Below are positions 35,733 to 44,463 of a stretch of 64,000 bases of DNA, piece after piece. Numbering within the stretch: position 1 is the first letter of the stretch; each line of letters opens with the position of its first letter. The position numbers and the translations under genes are program-made. Below the pieces are notes generated by a model. The model saw only the letters and a list, made by a program, of their open reading frames with translations. It was not told the DNA's origin and made no database searches. Source of the stretch: Paenarthrobacter ureafaciens (GTDB lineage: Bacteria; Actinomycetota; Actinomycetes; Actinomycetales; Micrococcaceae); contig NZ_SBHM01000010.1 of assembly GCF_004028095.1 (NCBI RefSeq), positions 57,052-121,051 on the forward strand, written 5' to 3'.

Positions 35733-36413
35733 ATGTCAGTCGCGTCGGCCTTCGACAAGAGAACTCTGCGGGAACGTTGCACCCAGCACGTGCGCGACCA
35801 GATCATCTCCGGGGCCATCAAACCGGGGGAGCACCTTAAGGAAATGCACCTCAGCGAAGAGATGGGCGTCAGCCGTGGCACGCTCCGGGAAGCCCTTCGC
35901 CCGCTTGAGTTGGAAGGTCTTATTGTCGACGATGGCAAGCGGCACATGCGCGTACGGGAGTTGACGTCTCAAGAGATACTGGACGTCTTCGAAGTCCGTG
36001 CCACGCTGGAGACACTAGCGGCCCGCAAAATTGTGGTCAGCGAGCACCGCGACGAGATCACCACCAAGCTCCGCCAGGACCTGGAAGCTCTCAAACAGCC
36101 GAACCTTGAATTTGCGCAGCAGCTGGAACTGGACCTCAAATTCCACGAGCAGCTCTGTTTCCACGCCGGCAACCCGCAGCTTCTGGCTGCGTGGAGGAAT
36201 CTCATCGGCCAGATCGAAATGATGATCATCGCCGCTGGCCCGGACAAGGCAAGTGGCCGCATGCGCTTTGATGAGCACATCCAAATAGTCGAAGCGATCG
36301 AGTCCGGCATCGAAGACCAAGCCGTCACCGCACTCACCGAGCACATGGCAGATTTCTGCTCCCGCTACGTTGGCGACCTTGTCGAGCCGGAGCTGCAGAC
36401 CGCAGCGAGCTAG
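35733..36413 (+). CDS. GntR-family regulator, FCD subgroup
   Basis: I take ATG 35733 as the start, 7 codons inside the longest frame. Residues about 10-75 form the winged HTH (Gly-Glu-His-Leu...Ser-Glu-Glu-Met-Gly-Val-Ser-Arg-Gly-Thr-Leu-Arg-Glu-Ala-Leu). Residues 80-220 form the all-helical FCD ligand/metal domain, with Asp and His ligands in Asp-Leu-Lys-Phe-His and further His residues. Typical ligands are organic acids. It stands alone, so its target is not obvious; the downstream catabolic genes are candidates. Confidence 0.88.
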   Translation: MSVASAFDKRTLRERCTQHVRDQIISGAIKPGEHLKEMHLSEEMGVSRGTLREALRPLELEGLIVDDGKRHMRVRELTSQEILDVFEVRATLETLAARKIVVSEHRDEITTKLRQDLEALKQPNLEFAQQLELDLKFHEQLCFHAGNPQLLAAWRNLIGQIEMMIIAAGPDKASGRMRFDEHIQIVEAIESGIEDQAVTALTEHMADFCSRYVGDLVEPELQTAAS

Positions 36414-36416
36414 AGC

Positions 36417-36454
36417 GCCACCACCTATGGTTGCAAGGGGCAACCACTGGTGGC
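36417..36454. terminator. Bidirectional hairpin between convergent regulator genes
   Basis: Outer arms GCCACCA/TGGTGGC and inner arms GGTTGC/GCAACC surround a short loop directly after the GntR stop. There is no T tail. It lies between convergent genes, so it could terminate transcripts from both sides. Confidence 0.45.
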
Positions 36455-36660
36455 ACATGTTCCTGAATGAAACGCCGCCAAGGGTTGGCGTCTGCCTCTG
36501 TATCCGGCCGCTGGCCCGAGGACCCAGATGAGGCACCGCCATGAAAGTCTTGGGATCGAGCGTTTGAGGTTGCCACGGAGTTCAAGAACCTGGTGGGGAA
36601 GCCGCACTCGTCGTGTTGTGTGGTGACGAGGCTACCCCGATCCGGGCGCAACCGCCTGGC

Positions 36661-37518
36661 TTATGGGTCGGGAGTTCCGGACGTGACGGCTTCGGTTGCC
36701 CACCAGGATCCGAGCAGCCGAAGAGACTCCTCGGAGGCGCTGTTGCTGGCGGTATAGACGAACATGGTTTGTGTGGGGTCGTCGGGGACGACGAAAGCTT
36801 CCCAATCTATATGGAGCGGGCCTACCACGGGGTGGTTGAACCGCTTCGTACCGGACGTGCGCCCGCGGGGATTGGGACTGAGCCACCATTGACTGAATTC
36901 AGGGCTCGCCGCCCTCAGCTCCGTCACGAGGTCTTTAGTCCGGCCGTCCTTCGGGTTTGCTGATGCTTCCAGCTGCAGGACGCCGACGAGCTCGGAGGCT
37001 ATGGTGTCCCAGTCGAGATAGAGCTCCCTGGTTTTGGCTTCCGTGATGATCCATCGCAGAAGATTACGGTTATCGAGTGACTTGGCGGGAAAATTGTCCA
37101 GAAGCGCCCAGGCTAGGGCGTTCCCTGCCAGCACATCCATACGTGGACCCAGCACGAATGCGGGCTGCTTGTCGAAAGCTTGCAGCATCCGAGTTATCCC
37201 TGGCCGGACGGTAGGACGTTCCCGGTGGAAGCGTCCGGTGCTTCCAGGACGCGCGAGGTTGAACAGGTAATCCCGTTCGGCGTCATCAAGCTGCAGAACA
37301 TCAGCGATGGCGCTGAGCACGGATTCAGACGGAGTGACCTGACGGCCCTGTTCGAGCCGGGCATACCAATCGGAGCTCACTGAGGCCAGGACTGCCACTT
37401 CCTCACGCCGCAGCCCGGGAACGCGGCGAGTCCCCGAGACCTTGATGCCAGCCATCTCCGGGGTTATGGCGGCCCGCCGGGCAATGAGAAACTCGCGCAA
37501 TGCTTCGTTCTTCACCAT
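36661..37518 (-). CDS. XRE-family regulator with MmyB-like sensor domain
   Basis: Start taken at ATG 37518; a GTG at 37539 is an alternative. Residues about 5-75 carry the HTH with Val-Pro-Gly-Leu-Arg-Arg-Glu-Glu-Val-Ala-Val-Leu-Ala and Trp-Tyr-Ala-Arg-Leu-Glu-Gln-Gly-Arg, signatures of MmyB-type regulators. The C-terminal ~170 residues form the MmyB ligand-binding domain (Asn-Ala-Leu-Ala-Trp-Ala-Leu; Phe-Asn-His-Pro-Val-Val-Gly-Pro-Leu). Such regulators often sit beside SDR or hydrolase genes that they control, and both occur just upstream here. Confidence 0.88.
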   Translation of the reverse strand: MVKNEALREFLIARRAAITPEMAGIKVSGTRRVPGLRREEVAVLASVSSDWYARLEQGRQVTPSESVLSAIADVLQLDDAERDYLFNLARPGSTGRFHRERPTVRPGITRMLQAFDKQPAFVLGPRMDVLAGNALAWALLDNFPAKSLDNRNLLRWIITEAKTRELYLDWDTIASELVGVLQLEASANPKDGRTKDLVTELRAASPEFSQWWLSPNPRGRTSGTKRFNHPVVGPLHIDWEAFVVPDDPTQTMFVYTASNSASEESLRLLGSWWATEAVTSGTPDP

Positions 37519-37643
37519 GTCTTCTATTGTCTCCTGCACAGTTCACCGCTGTCTGCGTTGACTCATGCTGAGCAGACACCGGGGGCCGTTGATTGGATGC
37601 GGGTGTTAGCCAGGAATTGGCCCGGTCAGCAATCATTCGTATG

Positions 37644-38624
37644 CTAGGCAGGCAGTTCGCCGCGGGCCTGCGTGTCAAATCCGATAAACATGTCCACGAA
37701 CCTCTCTGGTTGTTCCTCCGCTACCCAGTGGCCGCACTCGGGAATCAGGTGGCCGGTGACGTTTTCGGCGATTTCTTCGCACATGGCCAGATAATTCTTG
37801 GCCAGAGACTGAGCGCCGCCGCCTGAAGCCAGCACGGGCATCCTAAGTTTGCCTTGTTCTTGAATGACTCTGCGGTGCAATTCTGCATCGTGGTCGAGTT
37901 CCCGGTATATCTCGCACAGGGCGCGCATCGCCCCAGGCGCCTCGAAGGCGCGCGCGTAAACCTCAACGTCTGCCATCGATATGGCTTGCGGCTGGTACGT
38001 CAGATCGTCGTAGAAACGCTGGATGTACCAGCGTTCCTTTCCTTGGGTGAGGTAGACGGCAATGTCGGGATTTGAGTGGAAGTCGAAGTGCCAGGCGCTC
38101 TTTGCAACCTTTCGTTGCTCGTAATAGTCGGTGCCTGGCAGTGGCGCTTCCATAAACGTGACGCTGGCCGTGTCCTGCCGGTAGCGCAGTGCGTAGCCGA
38201 GTGCCAGCATCGAGCCGAGGTCATGGCCGACGACCGAGACTGGGCCTTCTACTTTGAGAACTGCGTGGACAAGGTGGTGGATGTCCGCGGCCATCGTCCA
38301 TTTGTCGTACCCGTCCCGGGGCCTGCTCGAGTCGCCGGCTCCTCGGTAGTCCGGGGCGATTACCCTGTAGCCAGCCAAGGCAAGAGGTTCGAGTACGTGC
38401 CGCCAGGCGTAGCGTGTCTGTGGGGCTCCGTGCAGAAGCAGGACCGTTTTGGCCGGTTGGTCGGATGCTGTGGCGACGGTGTAACCAAGGCGCACTCCAG
38501 CTTCCTGATGGATCCATGCCCGACCGTGAGTAACGGCCACCCGGCCTGGAGCGGTGCTTCGTGTGGTCAAGATTCTTTTCCTTGTGTCCTGTTCATTGTG
38601 TCTGTCTGGGTGCCGATGGCCCAC
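37644..38624 (-). CDS. Alpha/beta hydrolase, epoxide hydrolase/dehalogenase type
   Basis: An alpha/beta-hydrolase with oxyanion motif His-Gly-Ala-Pro (65-68) and nucleophile elbow Gly-His-Asp-Leu-Gly-Ser, in which the nucleophile is D135 instead of Ser. That places it with epoxide hydrolases and haloalkane/haloacetate dehalogenases. The catalytic His is in Cys-Gly-His-Trp near the C-terminus. The longest frame starts with GTG at 38624; GTG 38540 (residue 29) fits the family's usual N-terminus better. It may be controlled by the MmyB-type regulator 125 bp downstream. Confidence 0.85.
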   Translation of the reverse strand: MGHRHPDRHNEQDTRKRILTTRSTAPGRVAVTHGRAWIHQEAGVRLGYTVATASDQPAKTVLLLHGAPQTRYAWRHVLEPLALAGYRVIAPDYRGAGDSSRPRDGYDKWTMAADIHHLVHAVLKVEGPVSVVGHDLGSMLALGYALRYRQDTASVTFMEAPLPGTDYYEQRKVAKSAWHFDFHSNPDIAVYLTQGKERWYIQRFYDDLTYQPQAISMADVEVYARAFEAPGAMRALCEIYRELDHDAELHRRVIQEQGKLRMPVLASGGGAQSLAKNYLAMCEEIAENVTGHLIPECGHWVAEEQPERFVDMFIGFDTQARGELPA

Positions 38625-38910
38625 CGTCCATCAGACCAAGCATCGATACCGCAAGGAAGGGAGGCTCCACCCTAGGACAAAGAGACCTACCCTTAGGCGC
38701 CGAAACCTGGCTTCAGGTGGTGCTTACCGCGTTAACATCGGCGCATGCAGACAGTCAGACGATCCACCAACTATGCCAACTAAGACGTAAGACTAACTAC
38801 GGGCCGTAGCTGCCAAAGGCTTGGTCGCACCAGTGGGCCTGCGGTGTGCCCGTTGCACGGTTGACCGCAAAGCCCTCACCCCACCGCACAATTGACAGGA
38901 GCTGACCCAA

Positions 38911-39684
38911 GTGGCCACACTCGCACTCATCACCGGCGCATCAGCAGGTATTGGATTCCATCTGGCAAAAGGACTCGCCGACCGTGGCTATGACATTGTC
39001 GGAGTCGGATCCAGCGTTCGAATCGCTTCCTTGCCTGAACAATTGCCGCATGCCACCGTGCGCCCCGTACAGGCCGACCTCTCGACCCGTGCAGGGGTTC
39101 AAAAAGTATGGGAAACCATCATGGAGTTAGGCCGCCCCCTGGACGTGGCCGCACTGAACGCGGGCATGAGCCTCGGAGGGTCTTTCCTGGATACGGATAT
39201 CGATCAGGAATTGCGTATGCTCTCACTCAATGTGACCTCCCAAGTGCTCTTAGCCAAACATGTGGCTCGACACATGGTTGCGAACAAGTCCGGAAACATC
39301 CTTGTCACGAGTTCGCTTTCCGCCACGACGCCCACGCCTTTCGAATCCATCTATGGACCGACCCGGGCTTTCATGTACAGCTTCGCCCAAGGTCTCCGCG
39401 AAGAACTCAAGGAACACGGTGTAAATGTCACCGCCCTGCTTCCAGGCGCCACGGCAACCGAATTTCACGACAGGGCTGGGATGCAAAACACTGCCTTCGG
39501 AGACAATTCCACAAAGAATGACCCACGCCTCGTCGCCAAGATCGGACTCGACGGCCTGTTCGCCGGCAAGGACCACGTCGTCGGCGGCGACCCTTCAACC
39601 AAAAGGTCAGCACTGCTCAACAAGTTCCTTCCAGAAGAATTCAAGGCTCACCGCTTTGCAAACTGGTCACGTCCCAAGGGATGA
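38911..39684 (+). CDS. Short-chain dehydrogenase with Tyr-x3-Arg active site
   Basis: GTG start with AGGAG upstream. A 257-residue classical SDR: NAD(P) motif GASAGIG (9-15), Asn-Ala-Gly (83-85) and active-site Ser 134/135. The catalytic Tyr 148 is followed by Gly-Pro-Thr-Arg152, so the nearly universal Lys of Y-x3-K is replaced by Arg (codon CGG at 39364-39366). It resembles SDR-family ketoreductases otherwise. It is divergent from the alpha/beta hydrolase across a 286-bp region, and activity may be altered. Confidence 0.85.
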   Translation: MATLALITGASAGIGFHLAKGLADRGYDIVGVGSSVRIASLPEQLPHATVRPVQADLSTRAGVQKVWETIMELGRPLDVAALNAGMSLGGSFLDTDIDQELRMLSLNVTSQVLLAKHVARHMVANKSGNILVTSSLSATTPTPFESIYGPTRAFMYSFAQGLREELKEHGVNVTALLPGATATEFHDRAGMQNTAFGDNSTKNDPRLVAKIGLDGLFAGKDHVVGGDPSTKRSALLNKFLPEEFKAHRFANWSRPKG

Positions 39685-40251
39685 AAGATTCATTCCACAG
39701 AGGCCGCCGCGCGCACCAGCGCTCGCTGCCAGAAGTGGGTCGACTGCCGCTGATCGCGTAGAAACGTTGAACGAGGGTCGCAGCATCTTCGCTTTCGCCC
39801 AGGGACGCTTCCCGTATCGTGGAGGGTAAGGGGTTTTGTCAGACTTCACTGGCTTCTCCTTCGAGGGCGGAGCTGCCTGTGAAAGACCTGTTGAAAGTGG
39901 CATGCCAGCGGGTGCAGGACACCCGAGACGCAGGCAAGTGCAAGCACTCTGACGACGGATGAAGCGATCATCGGGCACATTCAATTCTCTCTGCGGAGTC
40001 CCCTTGTCTTTTTCGCTGGTTTACGGGGAGAATTTGGCCACGATTCAACCCACCGAACTTACGCTGTAAAGGTTAACCAACGATGTTGACTGAATCGCTG
40101 CGGCTTCTCCTGAAGAAGCTGGCCGCCCTGTGCGACAGCCGCAACACGTCGATGCCCGCCGCGTTGACAGAAGGGACGCATGACGGTCAGTGGCGCGCGT
40201 TCGATCACCGGAAGGCGTAGAACTGATCATGGCGTGCCAAAATTCGTGTGT
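39685..40251. other. Gene-poor stretch between SDR and LysR genes
   Basis: About 570 bp between convergent genes. The best frame is a 45-codon plus-strand ORF (40083-40220, starting Met-Leu-Thr-Glu-Ser-Leu-Arg-Leu-Leu-Leu), without a ribosome site, likely a fragment. I see no RNA gene or strong hairpin. Confidence 0.35.
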
Positions 40252-41145
40252 TTAGGCCGCCGACACAGCGCTGTACTCCGACGGACTTAGATGCTCCTTT
40301 AGTTCGGCAATGAAGGCCTTCAGGTTCGCTGACCTGCAGTCCCGGCGCCACGTCAGCCACGTCTCCGCCTTACCCAGTCCGGCAGGCATGGCGTGGGCCT
40401 GGACTCGGCTGGCGCCAGGCAGTGTCTCCAGCAAGGACTCAGGAATCATGCTGATGCCCCCGCCGGCCGCAACGCAAGCGAGCATGCTGTAATACGAGGA
40501 GATTTCGACAATCCGGCCAGGCACAATGCCTTCGGATTCCATCCAGTCTTCAAACCGCTGACGGTAGGAACACACCCTCCCGAACACAAATGCGGTGGGG
40601 TGGGAAGCCCTGAAATCGTCATCAAGCGTTGCAATTGATTGAGGTGTGATGATGCGTAGGTTCTCGCTGAACGCCTTGATGCCTGTCAATGCGGGGACTG
40701 CAGGCTTCCCATCGGTGAACGCGGCCGTGAGTTGGCCCCCCAGCAGGCGGTCAAAGAGTACCCCGGAGGAGTTGGCGTCGAGCTCCAGCTCCACGGCCGG
40801 ATAGTGCAGATGGAACGCAGCAAGAATCGGCGGGATCCGGACGGCGGCCGTGCTTTCCAGGGCTCCGAGGCGGAACCGCCCGCGTGGGGCGCCTTGGGCT
40901 GAGAAGGCCTTGGCATCGTTGACCATGTCGATGATCTTCTGCGCGTGCTCCAGGAAGAGCTCACCGTCGGCTGAAAGTGAGCTCTGGCGCTTGTCCCTTA
41001 CCAACAGCTTCACGCCTAGTTCGCGTTCCAGCTGTTGGATCCGGGTGGAAACATTGGACGGGACACGGAGCAGCTTGTTTGCCGCCTTGGTGATGCTGCC
41101 GGTCTCCGCTACGGCCAGAAAGATTTCCAACTGCGATATCTCCAC
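40252..41145 (-). CDS. LysR-family transcriptional regulator
   Basis: A 297-residue LTTR. The N-terminal HTH (Met-Glu-Ile-Ser-Gln-Leu-Glu-Ile-Phe-Leu-Ala-Val-Ala-Glu-Thr-Gly-Ser-Ile-Thr-Lys) is canonical. The C-terminal periplasmic-binding-like effector domain follows (about 90-290). It is divergent from the aldehyde dehydrogenase operon, which it probably controls. The effector is unknown. Confidence 0.92.
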   Translation of the reverse strand: MEISQLEIFLAVAETGSITKAANKLLRVPSNVSTRIQQLERELGVKLLVRDKRQSSLSADGELFLEHAQKIIDMVNDAKAFSAQGAPRGRFRLGALESTAAVRIPPILAAFHLHYPAVELELDANSSGVLFDRLLGGQLTAAFTDGKPAVPALTGIKAFSENLRIITPQSIATLDDDFRASHPTAFVFGRVCSYRQRFEDWMESEGIVPGRIVEISSYYSMLACVAAGGGISMIPESLLETLPGASRVQAHAMPAGLGKAETWLTWRRDCRSANLKAFIAELKEHLSPSEYSAVSAA

Positions 41146-41382
41146 GACGCCCTTCTTTCCATGTGAAGCAACCTAGGCAAAAACATCACGTATTAAGAAG
41201 AATGGCAGGTGCTTCGTCGTAATTCAAGCTCCAGGGCCAGGCCGACTGACCTACGGCGAAACGCCCTCGGGCCATTCTCTTTCAGAGAAGTGAAACTTCC
41301 GAAACTTCTTATTTATCAAAGAGTGGAGGGCTCCTAGAGTCGTTGTTAGCACCAACACTCGAGCAATAAGGACATACACACT
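41146..41382. promoter_or_regulatory. Divergent LysR/operon control region
   Basis: This 237-bp interval separates the LysR gene from the operon it probably controls. It includes the short dyad GAAGTGAAACTTC (41287-41299) followed by a second CGAAACTTC, then AT-rich sequence (TTATTTATCAAA) that may contain a -10. This is a plausible LTTR binding region, not a proven one. Confidence 0.4.
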
Positions 41383-42795
41383 ATGGGCACCATCGAAGTT
41401 GCCGTCGCGAAGTCGACGAACCCGGCTACGGGCGAAGACGTTGCCGCCTATCCCTATCTGGATGAGCAGGGCTCTCTGGCTGTCGTCAGCGCTGCTGCCG
41501 AGGGGTTCGCAGCATGGCGTGGCACCACGCCCGCCGGGCGGGCCGATGTCTTCCGTCGGCTGGCCGGGTTGTTACGGCGGGACACAGTCACGCTGGCTGC
41601 TGTCATCACAGCGGAAATGGGCAAGCCCGTCACGCAGGCACAGGCTGAAGTGACCAAATGCGCCAACATGCTGGACTGGTACGCCGAGCACGGGCCGGCC
41701 ATGTTGCAGGACTCGCCCACGACGATCGGTCCGGAAGCCTATGTTTCCTACTTGCCCACAGGCACTGTCCTGGCCGTCATGCCCTGGAACTTCCCGGTGT
41801 GGCAGATATTCCGCGGAGCAGCTCCCATCATCCTCGGTGGCAACGGCTACCTGCTAAAACCCGCGTCCAACGTCGTCGGCTGTGCTCTCGCGCTGGAGAC
41901 CCTGTGGGAGGAGGCTGGGCTACCCAAGGGAACGTTCGCCGTCGTCAACTGCGACCGCGAACAGATCCCCGCGATCATCAACCACCCTGCGATCAGCGGC
42001 GTAGCGGTCACGGGCGGCACTGTCGCGGGGCAGAGTGTGGCCGCAGAAGCCGGGAAGGCCCTGAAGAAGGTCATCCTCGAACTCGGCGGCTCCGACCCGT
42101 TTATCGTTCTCGCCGACGCGGACTTGGACAAGGCCGTCGAGGCCGCCGCCACCGGACGTATGGTCAATGCGGGTCAGGTCTGCATCTCGGCCAAACGCAT
42201 CATCGTGGAGAGGGCGGTCTACGCCGAATTCACCGACAAACTCACCCAGCGTGTGGAGAGCTTCAAGGTAGGCGACCCCACGGACCCGGAAACATTCGTC
42301 GGTCCCATGGCCAAAGAAGAAGCCTTGCTCGATGTCGATGACCAAGTGAAGCGGTCCGTCGCTGAAGGTGCCGTGCTGCGCACAGGTGGCTACCGACTGC
42401 CCGGCGTCGGTTCGTTCTACGCCCCGACAGTGCTTGCCGGCGTCACCGAAACCATGACCGCATTCAGGGAAGAAATCTTCGGACCCGTCGCTACCGTCAT
42501 CCCGGCCGAAGACACCAACGATGCGATGGCCAAGGCCAACAACTCCGAATTCGGACTCAGTGCAGCTATCTGGACGGCCGACAACGCCAAAGCCCGCTCC
42601 ATGGCCCGACAGATTGACGCCGGCGGCGTCTTCATTAATGGCCTTTCCGTATCGGATCCCCGGATTCCCATCGGAGGCGTCAAAAAGAGCGGCTTTGGCC
42701 GCGAGTTGTCCTACCTCGGCGTCCATGAGTTCACCAACATACAGGCCGTCTGGGACCAGACCCCCCTCAAGGCAGCAAACGGGGCAGCACAATGA
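41383..42795 (+). CDS. Aldehyde dehydrogenase (succinate-semialdehyde type)
   Basis: A 470-residue NAD(P)+-dependent ALDH. Catalytic residues: N136 (Met-Pro-Trp-Asn-Phe-Pro), E233 (Leu-Glu-Leu-Gly-Gly-Ser-Asp) and nucleophile C267 (Gly-Gln-Val-Cys-Ile-Ser). Overall it most resembles succinate-semialdehyde dehydrogenases of the YneI/Sad group, but the true substrate is likely an aldehyde made by this operon. The ATGA overlap with the next gene places it first in a five-gene unit. Confidence 0.9.
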   Translation: MGTIEVAVAKSTNPATGEDVAAYPYLDEQGSLAVVSAAAEGFAAWRGTTPAGRADVFRRLAGLLRRDTVTLAAVITAEMGKPVTQAQAEVTKCANMLDWYAEHGPAMLQDSPTTIGPEAYVSYLPTGTVLAVMPWNFPVWQIFRGAAPIILGGNGYLLKPASNVVGCALALETLWEEAGLPKGTFAVVNCDREQIPAIINHPAISGVAVTGGTVAGQSVAAEAGKALKKVILELGGSDPFIVLADADLDKAVEAAATGRMVNAGQVCISAKRIIVERAVYAEFTDKLTQRVESFKVGDPTDPETFVGPMAKEEALLDVDDQVKRSVAEGAVLRTGGYRLPGVGSFYAPTVLAGVTETMTAFREEIFGPVATVIPAEDTNDAMAKANNSEFGLSAAIWTADNAKARSMARQIDAGGVFINGLSVSDPRIPIGGVKKSGFGRELSYLGVHEFTNIQAVWDQTPLKAANGAAQ

Positions 42796-43199
42796 GCACA
42801 ACGACCATCAACCAGGAACTCTTCGATAAGGGCCTTGCGACGCGACGGGAAGTCCTTGGCGACGACTACGTCCAGCGGAGCCTGGATGGAGCCGATGACT
42901 TTTCCATGGACATGCAGGAACTCGTCACCAAGGTCTGCTGGGGTGATGTGTGGAACCGGCCGGGCCTGGAACGGACCGAACGAAGTCTGATTAACCTCGC
43001 GATGATCAGTGCCCTGAACCGGCCGCATGAGCTGAAGGTCCATCTCCGCGGAGCCATTCGCAACGGCGTCACGAAAGATCAGATTAAGGAAGTCTTCCTG
43101 CAAGTGGCCATCTATTGCGGCGTCCCCGCGGCGCTGGAAAGCTTCCGTCTTGCACGCGAAGTCTTCAAGGAAATGGAAGCCGAAGCATGGGCGCCGTAG
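42792..43199 (+). CDS. Carboxymuconolactone decarboxylase (CMD)-family protein
   Basis: A 135-residue CMD/PcaC-like helical protein with Glu-Arg-Ser-Leu-Ile-Asn-Leu-Ala-Met, His-Glu-Leu-Lys-Val-His-Leu-Arg-Gly-Ala and Ala-Ile-Tyr-Cys-Gly-Val-Pro-Ala-Ala. This matches the gamma-carboxymuconolactone decarboxylase branch and lacks an AhpD Cys-x-x-Cys pair. It could open or decarboxylate a lactone-type intermediate. It is the first of three CMD genes in the window, and overlaps both neighbours. Confidence 0.85.
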   Translation: MSTTTINQELFDKGLATRREVLGDDYVQRSLDGADDFSMDMQELVTKVCWGDVWNRPGLERTERSLINLAMISALNRPHELKVHLRGAIRNGVTKDQIKEVFLQVAIYCGVPAALESFRLAREVFKEMEAEAWAP

Positions 43200-44092
43200 G
43201 TTTCATCGGTCTGGGAAATATGGGTTACCCCATGGCTTCGCGGTTGGCGGATGCCGGTTACCGGCTGATTGTCAGCGACCAGGCAGAGCGGGTCGTTGAG
43301 CGGTTTCTGAACGATAACCCTGGATCCGCGTCCGCCACAGATGTCTCTGCTTGGCAAGACGCGGACATCATCATCACGATGCTGCCCAACTCGGCTATCG
43401 TCGAAGCTGTCCTGACGGGTGGGGGAGTGGCCGCCGCAGCCTCGCTGAATACGCTCTTCATCGACATGTCCTCTTCCGAGCCTCTGCGGTCGCGGCAGCT
43501 GGGAAAGCATCTCGAAGACCAGGGCATGCGCTACCTGGACGCCCCGGTTTCCGGCGGTGTCCGGGGAGCCGAGAGTGGCCAACTGGCCATCATGGTTGGA
43601 GGACGCTGGCAGGACCTCGACCAGGCAACGGAGCTCTTCGACGTCGTGGGCAAGTCCGTCATCCACGTCGGTGAGGCAGGCGCAGGCCATGCTGCCAAGG
43701 CACTGAACAATCTCGTCTCGGCCGCATCGGTTGCCGCCACCGTCGAGGCCTTGCGGATCGGTGAACGCTTCGGCATCGACCCAGCAACCCTGACAGACGT
43801 CCTGAACGCCTCGTCCGGGCGCAGCAACACCTCCGAAAACAAGGTCCGCCAGTTCATGCTCAGTGGCACGTTTGGTTCTGGTTTCCCTATCGGTCTCATG
43901 ACCAAGGACATCAAGATCGCCACTGCCTTGGCCGATTCCCTCGGGGTCGCGGCCAATTTCAGCCACGACTGCGAAAGCATCTGGCAATCAACCCTCGACG
44001 CCGGCCACGGCGCCGAGGACCATACGAGGATGTACGAATTCCTCGTTACCCCCACCCCGGCTTTCGATGATGAAAGGCAAATCCATGCATGA
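43187..44092 (+). CDS. 3-hydroxyisobutyrate dehydrogenase-family oxidoreductase
   Basis: Start ATG 43187 lies 13 bp inside the CMD gene. The 301-residue beta-hydroxyacid dehydrogenase has Gly-Phe-Ile-Gly-Leu-Gly-Asn-Met-Gly (NAD motif), Asp-Ala-Pro-Val-Ser-Gly-Gly (substrate motif) and Gly-Ala-Gly-His-Ala-Ala-Lys-Ala-Leu-Asn-Asn (catalytic Lys). It oxidises or reduces a beta-hydroxy acid. A paralogue lies at 61549-62460 in a similar neighbourhood. Confidence 0.9.
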   Translation: MGAVGFIGLGNMGYPMASRLADAGYRLIVSDQAERVVERFLNDNPGSASATDVSAWQDADIIITMLPNSAIVEAVLTGGGVAAAASLNTLFIDMSSSEPLRSRQLGKHLEDQGMRYLDAPVSGGVRGAESGQLAIMVGGRWQDLDQATELFDVVGKSVIHVGEAGAGHAAKALNNLVSAASVAATVEALRIGERFGIDPATLTDVLNASSGRSNTSENKVRQFMLSGTFGSGFPIGLMTKDIKIATALADSLGVAANFSHDCESIWQSTLDAGHGAEDHTRMYEFLVTPTPAFDDERQIHA

Positions 44093-44459
44093 CTTCGCCA
44101 AGGTGCTGAACACCGCGACAGAGGACTTCGAGTTTAGCCGTGAGATCCGCTACTACAGCGGTAAACTCCACGTCGCCATCGGCGACAAGGCCTGGCTCGC
44201 CGAATACGACGACGGCAAACTTATCACCGTGGGACCGTCAACTACGGATCCCGGCGATGCTGCGATCTGGATCAAGGGAACCGAAGAGCGGTGGAACGAT
44301 ATGACAGCTGAGTACCCTCGGCCGTTCTTCCAGTCCCTGCAAAGCTCCTCGGCCAAACACGGCGTGCTGCTGAGCAACACCAACCAGCTCTACGCCTACC
44401 TGCCGGCGTTGAACCGGCTCATGCAAATCTTCCGCCAGCTCAACCGCGAAGGAGCGTAA
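44085..44459 (+). CDS. Small catabolic-operon protein, function unknown
   Basis: I chose ATG 44085 (GAAAGG 7 nt upstream), overlapping the previous stop by 8 nt; ATG 44067 is possible. The 124-residue product has beta-rich sequence (Tyr-Tyr-Ser-Gly-Lys-Leu-His-Val-Ala-Ile-Gly-Asp) loosely resembling SCP2-type lipid-binding domains, then a helical end. It stands between a dehydrogenase and a hydrolase, so it may bind or present the substrate (inference). Confidence 0.65.
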   Translation: MHDFAKVLNTATEDFEFSREIRYYSGKLHVAIGDKAWLAEYDDGKLITVGPSTTDPGDAAIWIKGTEERWNDMTAEYPRPFFQSLQSSSAKHGVLLSNTNQLYAYLPALNRLMQIFRQLNREGA

Positions 44460-44463
44460 AGCC

